DNA of 64,000 nt from AR12 sp036265915 (GTDB taxonomy: Bacteria > Methylomirabilota > Methylomirabilia > Rokubacteriales > CSP1-6), in assembly GCA_036265915.1 (NCBI GenBank), contig DATAOC010000019.1:38323-102322 (forward strand), given 5' to 3'. The notes below the pieces were generated by a model that made no database searches, had not been told where the DNA came from, and worked only from the letters and a program-made list of their open reading frames with translations. This document shows, piece after piece, positions 49,657-57,787 of the stretch. Both the position numbers and the translations under genes were made by a program. Numbering within the stretch: the stretch's first letter is position 1; each line of letters starts with the position of its first letter.

Positions 49657-50706
49657 TCAGCGGCGACGCGAGACGCGGCGCGCGAGCGCGCCGAGGCCGG
49701 CGGCGGCGAGCGCGGCCGCGGCAGCGAGGGCGGCGCGATGCTCGGTCGCCCACAGTTGCAGGCTCGATGGCTTCGCGCGGGCGTCGAAGACGCCGTGAGC
49801 GCCGAAATCCCGGCCCTCGTCGACGGGGTGCCAGAGGTTGTCGGGCTGGTCGGGATCACGACGCTCGTCGGTCTGCTGCGAGCGAAAGCCGGTGCGCGCG
49901 AGATACCAGTCGCCGAGCCACGGCGCGAGCTTGTTGCCGACGATGGCGACCACGGTCGGCATACCGACGTAGACCTCGCGGCGGCGATGCTGTGACGCCC
50001 ACACGATGGCTCTGGCGGCGACCTCCGGCTGGAAGATCGGCGGCACCGGCTGTGCCTTGTGCGGCAAGCGGCTCTTGACCCAGCCGAACTGCGGCGTGTT
50101 GAGAGCGGGCATCTGCACCATGGTGACGTGGACGTGGCTGCCGTCGTGCAGTAGCTCGGTACGCAGGGAGTCCATGAACCCCTGGATCGCGTGCTTGGCG
50201 CCGCAGTACGCCGCCTGCAGCGGAATGCCGCGGTAGGCGAGCGCGGAGCCGACCTGCACGATGACGCCCCGGTCGCGGGGCAGCATGCGGCGCAACGCCG
50301 CAAGCGTGCCATAGACGACGCCGAGATACGTCACCTCGGTCACGCGGCGGAACTCGTCGGGACTCATGTCCTTCACCGGCGAGAACACCGAGGCCATGGC
50401 GTTGTTCACCCAGACGTCGATCGGACCGAAGCGATCCTCGACGGCGGCGGCAGCGCGCTCGACCGCGGCCGGATCGGCGACGTCGGTGGCCAGGGCGAGC
50501 GCTTCACCGCCGTCGCGCTCGACATCCCGGCGGGCGCCCTCCAGACCGTCGCGCCCTCGCGCGAGAAGGCCGATCCGTGCGCCCTGACGCGCGAACTCGG
50601 CGGCTGTCGCTCGTCCAACCCCGGCCGAGGCACCCGTGATGACCACGACCGGTGGCCGCGCGACGCCGGGCTCGCGCTCGTGTCCACGCCTCAACGCCTG
50701 TAGCAC
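49657..50706 (-). CDS. Short-chain dehydrogenase with C-terminal hydrophobic tail
   Basis: A 349-residue SDR. TGASAGVG (cofactor), NNAMAS (variant of NNAG), catalytic Ser in VQVGSALAYRGIPLQ and Tyr/Lys in AAYCGAKHA. It is about 100 residues longer than a classical SDR; the extra part ends with a hydrophobic helix (ALAAAAALAAAGLGALARR), which may anchor it to the membrane. The start is GTG with GTAGGAGG upstream. It heads the operon SDR, VKOR-like, GH15, membrane protein. NADP preference is suggested by the basic residue after the first motif but is not certain. Confidence 0.9.
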   Translation of the reverse strand: MLQALRRGHEREPGVARPPVVVITGASAGVGRATAAEFARQGARIGLLARGRDGLEGARRDVERDGGEALALATDVADPAAVERAAAAVEDRFGPIDVWVNNAMASVFSPVKDMSPDEFRRVTEVTYLGVVYGTLAALRRMLPRDRGVIVQVGSALAYRGIPLQAAYCGAKHAIQGFMDSLRTELLHDGSHVHVTMVQMPALNTPQFGWVKSRLPHKAQPVPPIFQPEVAARAIVWASQHRRREVYVGMPTVVAIVGNKLAPWLGDWYLARTGFRSQQTDERRDPDQPDNLWHPVDEGRDFGAHGVFDARAKPSSLQLWATEHRAALAAAAALAAAGLGALARRVSRRR

Positions 50707-50787
50707 CCGCTGCCTCCTACCCCTCTCACGATATGCCCGCGCCCGATCGATGTCACGACGCGGCGCTTCGAAGCCCCGTCGGCCTCC

Positions 50788-50816
50788 TTGACAAGGCCAC
50801 GGCCGCTGCCGATGAT
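50788..50816 (+). promoter_or_regulatory. Sigma-70-type promoter for the PQQ module
   Basis: TTGACA (50788-50793), a 17-base spacer and GATGAT (50811-50816, 4 of 6). It lies in the divergent gap before the beta-propeller gene at 50878, leaving a leader of about 55 bases. It is the best -35 element seen in an intergenic region of this window. Confidence 0.45.
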
Positions 50817-50877
50817 CCGGCCACGGTGCGGCTGCGCTGTGTCGCAGGAGCGGGCAGGCTCGCGCCGGGGAGACCGA

Positions 50878-51828
50878 ATGCGACGCTTCATCCTCGCCGT
50901 GCTCGTGATGCTGCTGGCACCGCCGGTGGCGCTCGCGGAAGTGCGCGTGTTCGTCACCAACGAGAAGTCCGACGACGTCACGGTGATCGACGCGGCCACG
51001 CGCGCCGTCGCCGGGACGGTGAAGGTCGGCAAGCGCCCGCGCGGGGTGGCGGTGAGCCGCGACGGCCGCCGCGTGTACGTCGCCAACAGCGACTCGAATA
51101 CGGTCAGCGTGCTCGATGCGCGGACGCTTACAGTGGAGAAGACGGCCACGGTCGGGATGGACCCCGAAGGCCTGGTCTTCAACGTCGCGGGCAGCCTGCT
51201 CTACGTGGTCAACGAGAACGAGCTGGCGGTCACCGTGGTCGATGCCGCGTCGATGACGGTTGTCAAGAAGATCGAGGTCGGCAAGGAGCCCGAGACCGGG
51301 GTCGCTTCGCCCGACGGGCGCTGGATCGCGGTGTCGAACGAGACGTCGAACGACGTCCACATGATCGACACGGCGACGCAGACGGTGACGCGGAAAATCG
51401 CAGTTCCGAAGAATCCGCGCGGCATGCGCTTCAGCGCGGACTCCCGCCAGCTGTGGGTGGCCAGCGAACAGGCCCACACCGTCTCGATCATCGACGTCGG
51501 CACGATGACGGTGGTGAAGAGCGTCTCCACCGGCGGCATGCGGCCCGTCGACGTGGTCCTGTCGCCGGACGGCGAGCGGGCATATGTGTCGCACGGGCAG
51601 TCGGGCGACGTCCGGGTGCTCGATGCGCGGACGCTGGCCGTGAAGACCGTCGTGCCGACCGGCCCGCGGACGTGGTGGCTGGCGCTCACGCCCGACGGTC
51701 GGTACCTCTATGCCACCGTCGGGCGCGGCAACGAGGTCGCCGTCATCGACACCACGAGCGACACCGTCGTGGCACGCATCCCGTGCGGCACGCTCACCTG
51801 GGGCGTGGCCATTGCCGACGTTCCGTAA
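50878..51828 (+). CDS. YVTN beta-propeller protein of the PQQ-associated type
   Basis: A 316-residue exported protein. Signal peptide (FILAVLVMLLAPPVALA) is followed by about seven propeller repeats of the YVTN type (VFVTNEKSDDVTVIDAATR, VYVANSDSNTVSVLDARTL, LYVVNENELAVTVVDAASM). This matches the beta-propeller proteins found next to PQQ-dependent alcohol dehydrogenases. It may help cofactor or enzyme assembly in the periplasm. The dehydrogenase starts 51 bases downstream. A TTGACA/GATGAT promoter is upstream. Confidence 0.88.
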   Translation: MRRFILAVLVMLLAPPVALAEVRVFVTNEKSDDVTVIDAATRAVAGTVKVGKRPRGVAVSRDGRRVYVANSDSNTVSVLDARTLTVEKTATVGMDPEGLVFNVAGSLLYVVNENELAVTVVDAASMTVVKKIEVGKEPETGVASPDGRWIAVSNETSNDVHMIDTATQTVTRKIAVPKNPRGMRFSADSRQLWVASEQAHTVSIIDVGTMTVVKSVSTGGMRPVDVVLSPDGERAYVSHGQSGDVRVLDARTLAVKTVVPTGPRTWWLALTPDGRYLYATVGRGNEVAVIDTTSDTVVARIPCGTLTWGVAIADVP

Positions 51829-51841
51829 CCCTTGATATAAG
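51812..51841 (+). promoter_or_regulatory. Possible second promoter before xoxF
   Basis: TTGCCG (51812-51817), 18 bases, then TATAAG (51836-51841, 5 of 6). It overlaps the end of the propeller gene and would give the dehydrogenase its own transcript, starting about 30 bases before its ATG. Confidence 0.35.
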
Positions 51842-51879
51842 AAGCGCGCGACCAGATCGCACCACGAAAGGGGCTCGCC

Positions 51880-53574
51880 ATGAAACGGCTCCTCCTCGCC
51901 ATCGCCGTCCTATCCGCCACGCTGAGCTTGGCCGTCCTGCCTGCCACCGTCGGAGCCCAGGGCTCCGGATGGCCCGTCTACGGCGGCGACCCCGGCAACA
52001 CGCGCTTCAGCGCGCTGAGCCAGGTCACGACCGGCAACGTCAGCCGGCTCAAGGTTGCCTGGGCGCTCCAGCTGGGATCGCTGCGCTCGCAGGAATCAAC
52101 GCCGGTCGTCGTCGGCGACACGCTCTACGTCACGTCGTCCCACGGGCCGAAGAACGTGTTCGCGGTGGACGCCAAGACGGGCAAGGAGCGCTGGCGTTAC
52201 TCGCCGGAGGTGCCGGCGGGCATCGACCAGTACGCCTGCTGCGACGTCAACAACCGCGGGGTGGCGGTGGCGAACGGCAAGGTCTTCGTCGGCCGCCTGG
52301 ACGGTTACCTGGTCGCGCTCGACGCCAAGACGGGCGCCGAGGTGTGGAAGACGCAGATCGTCGACCACACGCAGGGCTCGGTCATCACGTCGCCGCCGAC
52401 GATCGTGAAGAACCTGGTCATCACCGGCTTCGGCGGCGGCGAGTACGGCGCGCGCGGCTACATCTCGGCACTCGATCAGAGCAGCGGCAAGGAAGTGTGG
52501 CGCGTCTACACGATCCCCGGTCCCGGCGAGCCGGGCAACAGCAGCTGGAAGGGCGACTCGTGGAAGCTCGGCGGCGGCACCGTGTGGGGAATCGGCTCCT
52601 ACGATCCGAAGCTGAACCTGCTCTATTACGGCACCAGCAACCCCTCGCCGTGGGGCGCGTCCGTGCGCGGCCCCGACAGCGCCAACTACGGCGAGTTCAC
52701 GAATCTCTACACGTCGAGCACGCTGGCCATCAACCCCGACAGCGGCAAGATCGTGTGGCACTTCCAGTCGACGCCGCACGATGCCTGGGACTACGACGGC
52801 GTGAACGAGCTCGTGCTGGCCGACGTGGCCATCAACGGACGCCAGACGCCGGTGGCGCTGAAGGCCGACCGCAACGGATTCTTCTACGTCCTCGAGCGTG
52901 AGAGCGGCAAGCTGCTGTCGGCGACACCGTTTGTTCCGATCAACTGGGCGACCGGCGTCGACGCCAGCACCGGGCGGCCGATCGAAGTCGACGAGAAGCG
53001 GCCGAAGTTCAAGTTCCGCGCGAAGAACATCTGCCCGAACCTGCTCGGCGGCAAGAACTGGCAGCCGATGAGCTTCAATCCGCAAACCGGGCTCGTCTAC
53101 ATTCCGTCGATCAACCTGTGCATGGACATGGAAGGCGCCGAGCCCGCGTACCAGCGGGGCAAGTTCTATCTCGCGTTCGAGTTCGATCTCGGCAAGGGCG
53201 GGCCGGGGAACTATCTGGGCGAGTTCATGGCCTGGGATCCCGTGAAGCAGCAGAAGGCCTGGGGCAACAAGGACGACCTGCCGTGGCTCGGCGGCGCCCT
53301 CAGCACCGCGGGCGGCCTCGTGTTCCACGGCGACGTCAAGGGCATGTTCAAGGCGCTGGATGCCAAGACGGGCCAGAAGCTGTGGGAGTTCAACACCGGC
53401 TCGGGCATCAGCGCGGCACCGATGACGTACGAGGTCGACGGCAAGCAGTACGTCGCCGTCGTGTCGGGCCGGACGTTCTCCATTCCCGTCTTTCTCGGCC
53501 CGATCGGCGAGCGGATGGTGAAGGCGAGCCCCGAGGGCGGCACGCTGTTCGTGTTCGAGCTGCCGTCGCCGTGA
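51880..53574 (+). CDS. xoxF: PQQ-dependent alcohol dehydrogenase, XoxF-like (lanthanide type)
   Basis: A 564-residue periplasmic quinoprotein with signal peptide (LLLAIAVLSATLSLAVLPATVGAQ) and an eight-bladed PQQ propeller. The vicinal disulfide Cys120-Cys121 (ACCDVNNRG), metal ligands Glu188 (GGGEYGARG) and Asn254 (YGTSNPSPW), catalytic Asp304 and the extra Asp306 (DAWDYDGVNE) are all present. The Asp two residues after the catalytic Asp is the mark of lanthanide-dependent enzymes; calcium MxaF has Ala there. No haem domain. It would oxidise methanol or other primary alcohols and pass electrons to a cytochrome, provided by the next gene. PQQ synthesis genes are not in the window. Confidence 0.9.
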   Translation: MKRLLLAIAVLSATLSLAVLPATVGAQGSGWPVYGGDPGNTRFSALSQVTTGNVSRLKVAWALQLGSLRSQESTPVVVGDTLYVTSSHGPKNVFAVDAKTGKERWRYSPEVPAGIDQYACCDVNNRGVAVANGKVFVGRLDGYLVALDAKTGAEVWKTQIVDHTQGSVITSPPTIVKNLVITGFGGGEYGARGYISALDQSSGKEVWRVYTIPGPGEPGNSSWKGDSWKLGGGTVWGIGSYDPKLNLLYYGTSNPSPWGASVRGPDSANYGEFTNLYTSSTLAINPDSGKIVWHFQSTPHDAWDYDGVNELVLADVAINGRQTPVALKADRNGFFYVLERESGKLLSATPFVPINWATGVDASTGRPIEVDEKRPKFKFRAKNICPNLLGGKNWQPMSFNPQTGLVYIPSINLCMDMEGAEPAYQRGKFYLAFEFDLGKGGPGNYLGEFMAWDPVKQQKAWGNKDDLPWLGGALSTAGGLVFHGDVKGMFKALDAKTGQKLWEFNTGSGISAAPMTYEVDGKQYVAVVSGRTFSIPVFLGPIGERMVKASPEGGTLFVFELPSP

Positions 53575-54656
53575 TCGCGCGCCGCCCGGGGCGCTCGCTG
53601 GCGGCGGCGCTCATCGGCCTCTGCCTGCTGGCGCCCCTGGGCGGCGAGCCCGCTGGCGTCCTGCGCGTCTGCGCCGACCCGGACAATCTCCCGTTCAGCA
53701 GCGCCGTCTCCGGCGGCGACCGTGGCCTGTACGTGGACGTGGCCGAGCTCGTCGCCGCGCGCCTCGGCTTGCAGACCGAGTACGCCTGGTACGCGACGTT
53801 CTTCGGCAAGCGCGCTGTCCGCAACACCCTGCTGGCTGATCGCTGCGACGCGTTCTTCGGGCTGCCGTCGAATCCCGAGTTCATGGCCCGCAACGTCGCG
53901 CTGACGCGCCCGTTCGTCGATGTCGGCTACGCCGTCGTCGTGCAGGCGCCCCGGCGCGTTGCCTCGCTCGATGACTTGAAGGGAGCGCGCGTCGCGGTCG
54001 TCTTTCGTACGCCGGCGCAATACGTGCTCGCGTCGCGCAGCGACATCGAGCCGGTCACGTTCCGGACTGACGACGAGGCGCTGGCGGCGCTCGCGGCCGG
54101 CCAGGTCGACGCGGCATTTGTCTGGGGACCGACGGCCGGCTACGACAACGTCCGGCGACGCGGCGGCACACATCGCATCGTGCCGATCAGTGGCGAAGGA
54201 CTGCAGTGGAAGGCGGCGGTCGCGGTCCGCCGAGCCGACGATGGCCTTCGCCGCCGCATCGACGAGGCGCTCGGGGCGCTTCAACCCGAGATCGATCGCC
54301 TCGCCGACGTCTACGGCCTGCCGCGCGTAACGCCCGTGGCCGGGGACGCCGGCGCGGGGCCGGGGACGTCCACCGACACGGGAGCCGCGGCCGCCGCCGA
54401 CGTGGTCGCTCAGGGCCGTTCGGTCTTCAACCAGCACTGCTCGCACTGCCACGCACCGAACGCGATGAGTCCAGAGCCGAGTCGCGATCTCCGCCGCCTT
54501 CGCCGGCGATACGGCGACGCGATGGCGGAGCGGTTCTACGCGACGGTCACGCAGGGCCGTCCCGACAAGGGCATGCCGCGCTGGGGGGAGACGCTCGAGC
54601 GCAACCGCATCGATGCCGTGTGGGCCTTCCTGCAGACGGTGCAGCTTCCGCCGTGA
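53571..54656 (+). CDS. Fused XoxJ-like binding protein and XoxG-like cytochrome c
   Basis: A 361-residue periplasmic protein with GTG start overlapping the dehydrogenase stop. A signal segment (AAALIGLCLLAPLGG) is followed by a type 3 solute-binding-like domain (about 30-250: VLRVCADPDNLPFS, TRPFVDVGYAVVVQAP, GQVDAAFVWGP), characteristic of the quinoprotein-associated XoxJ family. A linker then leads to a cytochrome c domain with CSHCH (290-294) and likely axial Met335 (KGMPRWGE). XoxG and XoxJ are usually separate; a fused form (cytochrome cGJ) is known from Methylacidiphilum. It is the likely electron acceptor of the dehydrogenase. Confidence 0.87.
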   Translation: MIARRPGRSLAAALIGLCLLAPLGGEPAGVLRVCADPDNLPFSSAVSGGDRGLYVDVAELVAARLGLQTEYAWYATFFGKRAVRNTLLADRCDAFFGLPSNPEFMARNVALTRPFVDVGYAVVVQAPRRVASLDDLKGARVAVVFRTPAQYVLASRSDIEPVTFRTDDEALAALAAGQVDAAFVWGPTAGYDNVRRRGGTHRIVPISGEGLQWKAAVAVRRADDGLRRRIDEALGALQPEIDRLADVYGLPRVTPVAGDAGAGPGTSTDTGAAAAADVVAQGRSVFNQHCSHCHAPNAMSPEPSRDLRRLRRRYGDAMAERFYATVTQGRPDKGMPRWGETLERNRIDAVWAFLQTVQLPP

Positions 54657-54848
54657 TATCACCTTTAGATCCTTGAATGAATTCCAGCCAGCAACGTCGT
54701 GCGGGCGGCCTGGGTGCGCTGACGGAAATTTGTCGCCGCTGCCGATCCGTCACGCCGTCCTGACCAGGCGCGCTGCGCGACTTGCCGTGTAAAGGTCCGT
54801 CCCGGCGCACTATCCCCGTCTGGCATCCGCTCTGCTCTCCCGGGGGGC

Positions 54849-56630
54849 ATGACGAACAGACGCCCGCTCCCCAACGCAGTGATCGGCCTCGTCGTGGGCC
54901 TGGCCACGGTCGCGCTGTTTCTGACCAGTGCCGCGCCGATGGCGAGCGCGGCGCCGTTCGCCTACATCGCCAACACCAGCTCCAACACCGTGTCCGTCAT
55001 CGACGGCGCCACGAACACGGTCGTGAGCACCGTGCCCGTGGGTCTGCAGCCCTTCGGCGTGGCCGTGAACACGACGGCGACCCGCGCGTACGTCGCGAAC
55101 TTCGGCGAGAGCACGCTGTCCGTCATCGACGCGGCGACGAACCGTGTCATCGCCACCGTGCTGGTTGGCTCCGCTCCGACCGGTGTCGCCGTCAACCCGG
55201 CCGGCACCACGGTGTACGTGGCGAACGGCGACGGGACGCTATCGGTGGTCGACGCGGTGACGAACACGGTCACGGCCTCAATCCCGACGCAGGGCGCGCT
55301 CAGCGCGGTCGCGGTGAACCTGGCCGGGACGCGCGTGTACGCCACCGACTTCAACTCGAACACGGTCCTCGTGCTCGATGCGGGCACGAACACGCTGCTC
55401 GGCTCCATTCCGGTCGGTCTGGCGCCGGGCGGCATCGCCGTGTGTCCCACCGGCAACCGGGTGTACGTGGTGAACCAGGAGGACGACTCGCTGGCCGTCA
55501 TCGACACGCGCGCCAATGCCGTGGTGGCGACGGTGCCGGTGGGCGCGGCGCCGGCGAATGTCGCGGTGGATCCATCCGGTGCCCTGCTCTACGTGACGAA
55601 CGGCTCGGGCAGCAGCGTCTCGGTGGTCTTCGCTCCGACAGTGACCATGGACGCCGCGGCCAGCGTGCTGGCGACGGTGTCGGTGGGCCGCAGCCCCTAC
55701 GGTGTCGCCGTCGATCCGAGTGGCAGCCGCATCTTCGTCGGCAGTGACAGCAGCAGCACGGCCGGCACTGTCTCGGTCATCAATGCCGCATCGAACACGG
55801 TGGCGGCTACCGTCCGCGTGGGCAAGAGCCCGCTCGGCTTCGGCGCCTTCGTGGGCGGCGCGCCCTCGGCCGCAGGATCGGGTTCCGGCGGCGATCAGAC
55901 GCTTCAGCAGCAGCTCGATGCCGCCAACGCGGCGCTGAAGGATCTCGGCGCAAAGAATGCCACGCTGCAGGCCCAGATCACCTCGCTCCAGCAGCAGCTC
56001 GCGACCGCGACCACCTCGGTCAACGACCTCACGAAGCAGGTGGCGGGCCTGTCCGCGCAGAACACGACGCTGACGACTCAGAACGCGACGCTCACGGCCC
56101 AGAACGCGACGCTGACGACGCAGAACACGACGCTGTCCGCGCAGAACACCATGTTCAACCAGCAAGTCAGCGCGCTCCAGCAGCAGGTAACCACGCTCAC
56201 GGCGGCCAACGCCAAGCTGACGAGCGATCTGGCCGCGGCCAACGCCTCGCTCGCCTCGTATGCCGGCATGAACGACCGGATGGCCAGCATGCAGACGCAG
56301 ATGAACACGCTGAAGACGCAGGTTGCCACGCTCACGGCCGAGAACGCGACGCTGAAGACGGCCCTCGACACGGCGAACCTGACGCTCGCCTCGTTCGTGA
56401 AGCGGCTCATGACGGGCAAGACGGACGCGAACGTCGCGGCGGTCGCCCGGGATGCCGCGCAGCAGCAGGTGGCCCTGGCGACCGCGAAGGTGGGTGCGCG
56501 GGATCCGCGGATTCGCCACGCCCAGCGGGAGCTGAGCGAGGGCAGCACGGCGTTCTCCGCCGGTCATTTCCAGAAGGCGCTGAAGGACTTCGGGGAGGCC
56601 TTCGACATCGCCCACCGGATCCTTCGGTAA
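54849..56630 (+). CDS. YVTN beta-propeller protein with long coiled-coil tail
   Basis: A 593-residue exported protein. A signal peptide (GLATVALFLTSAAPMASA) precedes seven YVTN repeats (residues 35-330). A Gly/Ser linker leads to a coiled coil (about 345-520) in which TLTxQNx heptads repeat exactly, encoded by 21-base DNA repeats (56061-56144). The last 80 residues are helical (RDPRIRHAQRELSEGSTAFS and FQKALKDFGEAFD). Such a propeller/coiled-coil layout suggests a surface or periplasmic scaffold. It follows the fused cytochrome by 192 bases. A good T-run terminator ends it. Function unknown. Confidence 0.85.
   Translation: MTNRRPLPNAVIGLVVGLATVALFLTSAAPMASAAPFAYIANTSSNTVSVIDGATNTVVSTVPVGLQPFGVAVNTTATRAYVANFGESTLSVIDAATNRVIATVLVGSAPTGVAVNPAGTTVYVANGDGTLSVVDAVTNTVTASIPTQGALSAVAVNLAGTRVYATDFNSNTVLVLDAGTNTLLGSIPVGLAPGGIAVCPTGNRVYVVNQEDDSLAVIDTRANAVVATVPVGAAPANVAVDPSGALLYVTNGSGSSVSVVFAPTVTMDAAASVLATVSVGRSPYGVAVDPSGSRIFVGSDSSSTAGTVSVINAASNTVAATVRVGKSPLGFGAFVGGAPSAAGSGSGGDQTLQQQLDAANAALKDLGAKNATLQAQITSLQQQLATATTSVNDLTKQVAGLSAQNTTLTTQNATLTAQNATLTTQNTTLSAQNTMFNQQVSALQQQVTTLTAANAKLTSDLAAANASLASYAGMNDRMASMQTQMNTLKTQVATLTAENATLKTALDTANLTLASFVKRLMTGKTDANVAAVARDAAQQQVALATAKVGARDPRIRHAQRELSEGSTAFSAGHFQKALKDFGEAFDIAHRILR
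56061..56144 (+). repeat. Four tandem 21-base repeats encoding coiled-coil heptads
   Basis: Four consecutive 21-base units encode NTTLTTQ, NATLTAQ, NATLTTQ and NTTLSAQ. Units differ at few positions, mostly third codon bases. They sit in the coiled-coil region of the propeller protein and could expand or contract by slippage. Confidence 0.85.
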
Positions 56631-56652
56631 GGTTCGCTCGTCGGCACACGCG

Positions 56653-56684
56653 GCGCCGGGTCATCAACCCGGCGCTGCGTTTTT
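56653..56684. terminator. Rho-independent terminator after the propeller/coiled-coil gene
   Basis: GCGCCGGGT (56653-56661) pairs with ACCCGGCGC (56667-56675), 5-base loop, followed by TGCG and TTTTT (56680-56684) on the plus strand. It lies 22 bases after the stop and just before the convergent gene's stop at 56685. This is the only canonical hairpin plus T-run seen in the window. Confidence 0.8.
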
Positions 56685-57650
56685 CTACCGACTCTCCGGC
56701 GAGCTGCCGTTCGGTCGAGGCAACGCGTCGGGCGGCGGCTGCTTGCGGACCCATCGATACAGCGCCCGCGCCATCCGCACCTCGGGAATGTAGCCCGCAT
56801 AGCGCTTGAGCGTTTCCAGCCTGCTGCGCCCGGGTGAGGAATCCTGGTTCGGTTCCTGAGCCGGCGGCGACTCGTCTGACGGCGTGGCAGCGACGGTGCT
56901 GTCCGCCGGCGTCCGTGTTGCCGGCTCGGTTGCGGGCGCCGCGGCCGTCGACGGCGCCTGCCGAACAGCCGTCATGTCCGGCGCCTGTGCGGTCGCGACC
57001 GAGCTCGGAGCAGCCGACTCGGCGCGCGGCGCTGGCGCGGACGCGCCCGCCGGCGCTGATGCAACGGGTGGCGCTGACGCGACCGGCGGCGCCGATGCGA
57101 CGGGTGGCGTCGACGCGGCCGGCGGCGGTGGCGCGGGTGCAATGGATGGTGGCGCCGCTGATACGGCCGAGCTCTCTGGCGACGACGGCGCGAGCGGAGA
57201 CGCGGGTGAGACGTCAGCCGGCTCCGGCGAGCGCGAAGGCCGCTCGGGCAGCGAGACAGCGGGCTCACGCCGTGAGCGCGCGACCGGCGGCGCTGAGCGC
57301 GCCGTCCGGGCACGCGCGCTCGTCGCGGCGCGGCGCGGCTGATCGGCGCCTGCGGCAGGTGCCGACGCGTCATCGCCCGCCGGTGGCGGCGCCGGCTGCG
57401 CTGGCGATACCCGAGGTGCCTGGGCCTGACTCGGCTCGGACGTTCGCATGGCCAAGTGCGCTCCGCGGGCCGCGGTGTCGCGAGCTTTCGAAAACCGCGT
57501 GTCGTGCGCGTACCATGCCGCGAAGCCGGTGAGCCCGCCGACCGCGATCACGAGCCAGGCGCGGATGGCCACGTGTCGCATGACATGCGCGCCGCCTGCT
57601 TCCGTGCGGCGCCACTCGAGAAAACGGTGGAGGCGCTCGTGGTCGCTCAT
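56685..57650 (-). CDS. Proline/alanine-rich single-pass membrane protein
   Basis: A 321-residue protein. MSDHERLHRFLEWRR is followed by one membrane helix (IRAWLVIAVGGLTGFAAWYA, about 29-48) and a long Pro/Ala/Ser-rich disordered region (about 70-285), which contains PPVASA three times in a row (182-199). The C-terminus is a basic helical segment (LKRYAGYIPEVRMARALYRW). No family recognised. The ATG at 57650 is chosen because it begins the conserved-looking SDHERLHRFLEWRR helix; in-frame codons up to 57707 are possible. It diverges from the SDR gene. Confidence 0.72.
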   Translation of the reverse strand: MSDHERLHRFLEWRRTEAGGAHVMRHVAIRAWLVIAVGGLTGFAAWYAHDTRFSKARDTAARGAHLAMRTSEPSQAQAPRVSPAQPAPPPAGDDASAPAAGADQPRRAATSARARTARSAPPVARSRREPAVSLPERPSRSPEPADVSPASPLAPSSPESSAVSAAPPSIAPAPPPPAASTPPVASAPPVASAPPVASAPAGASAPAPRAESAAPSSVATAQAPDMTAVRQAPSTAAAPATEPATRTPADSTVAATPSDESPPAQEPNQDSSPGRSRLETLKRYAGYIPEVRMARALYRWVRKQPPPDALPRPNGSSPESR

Positions 57651-57699
57651 GGCGAAGAGCCGTCGCATTCGGCGCGCCAGTGACTTTCGCGCCGCGCAG

Positions 57700-57716
57700 G
57701 TTGTCAAACCGACAAC
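57700..57716. promoter_or_regulatory. Palindrome in the divergent promoter region, possible operator
   Basis: GTTGTC, 5 bases, GACAAC: a perfect 6-bp inverted repeat between the divergent genes at 57650 and 57788. It has the layout of a transcription factor site. No regulator is encoded next to it. Confidence 0.3.
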
Positions 57717-57787
57717 GAGAAGCCGAGTGCGATAAGCTCTCTGCCGCCGCGCCGGCGACGAACGCGCTGCGCGACAGGAGACGGACC

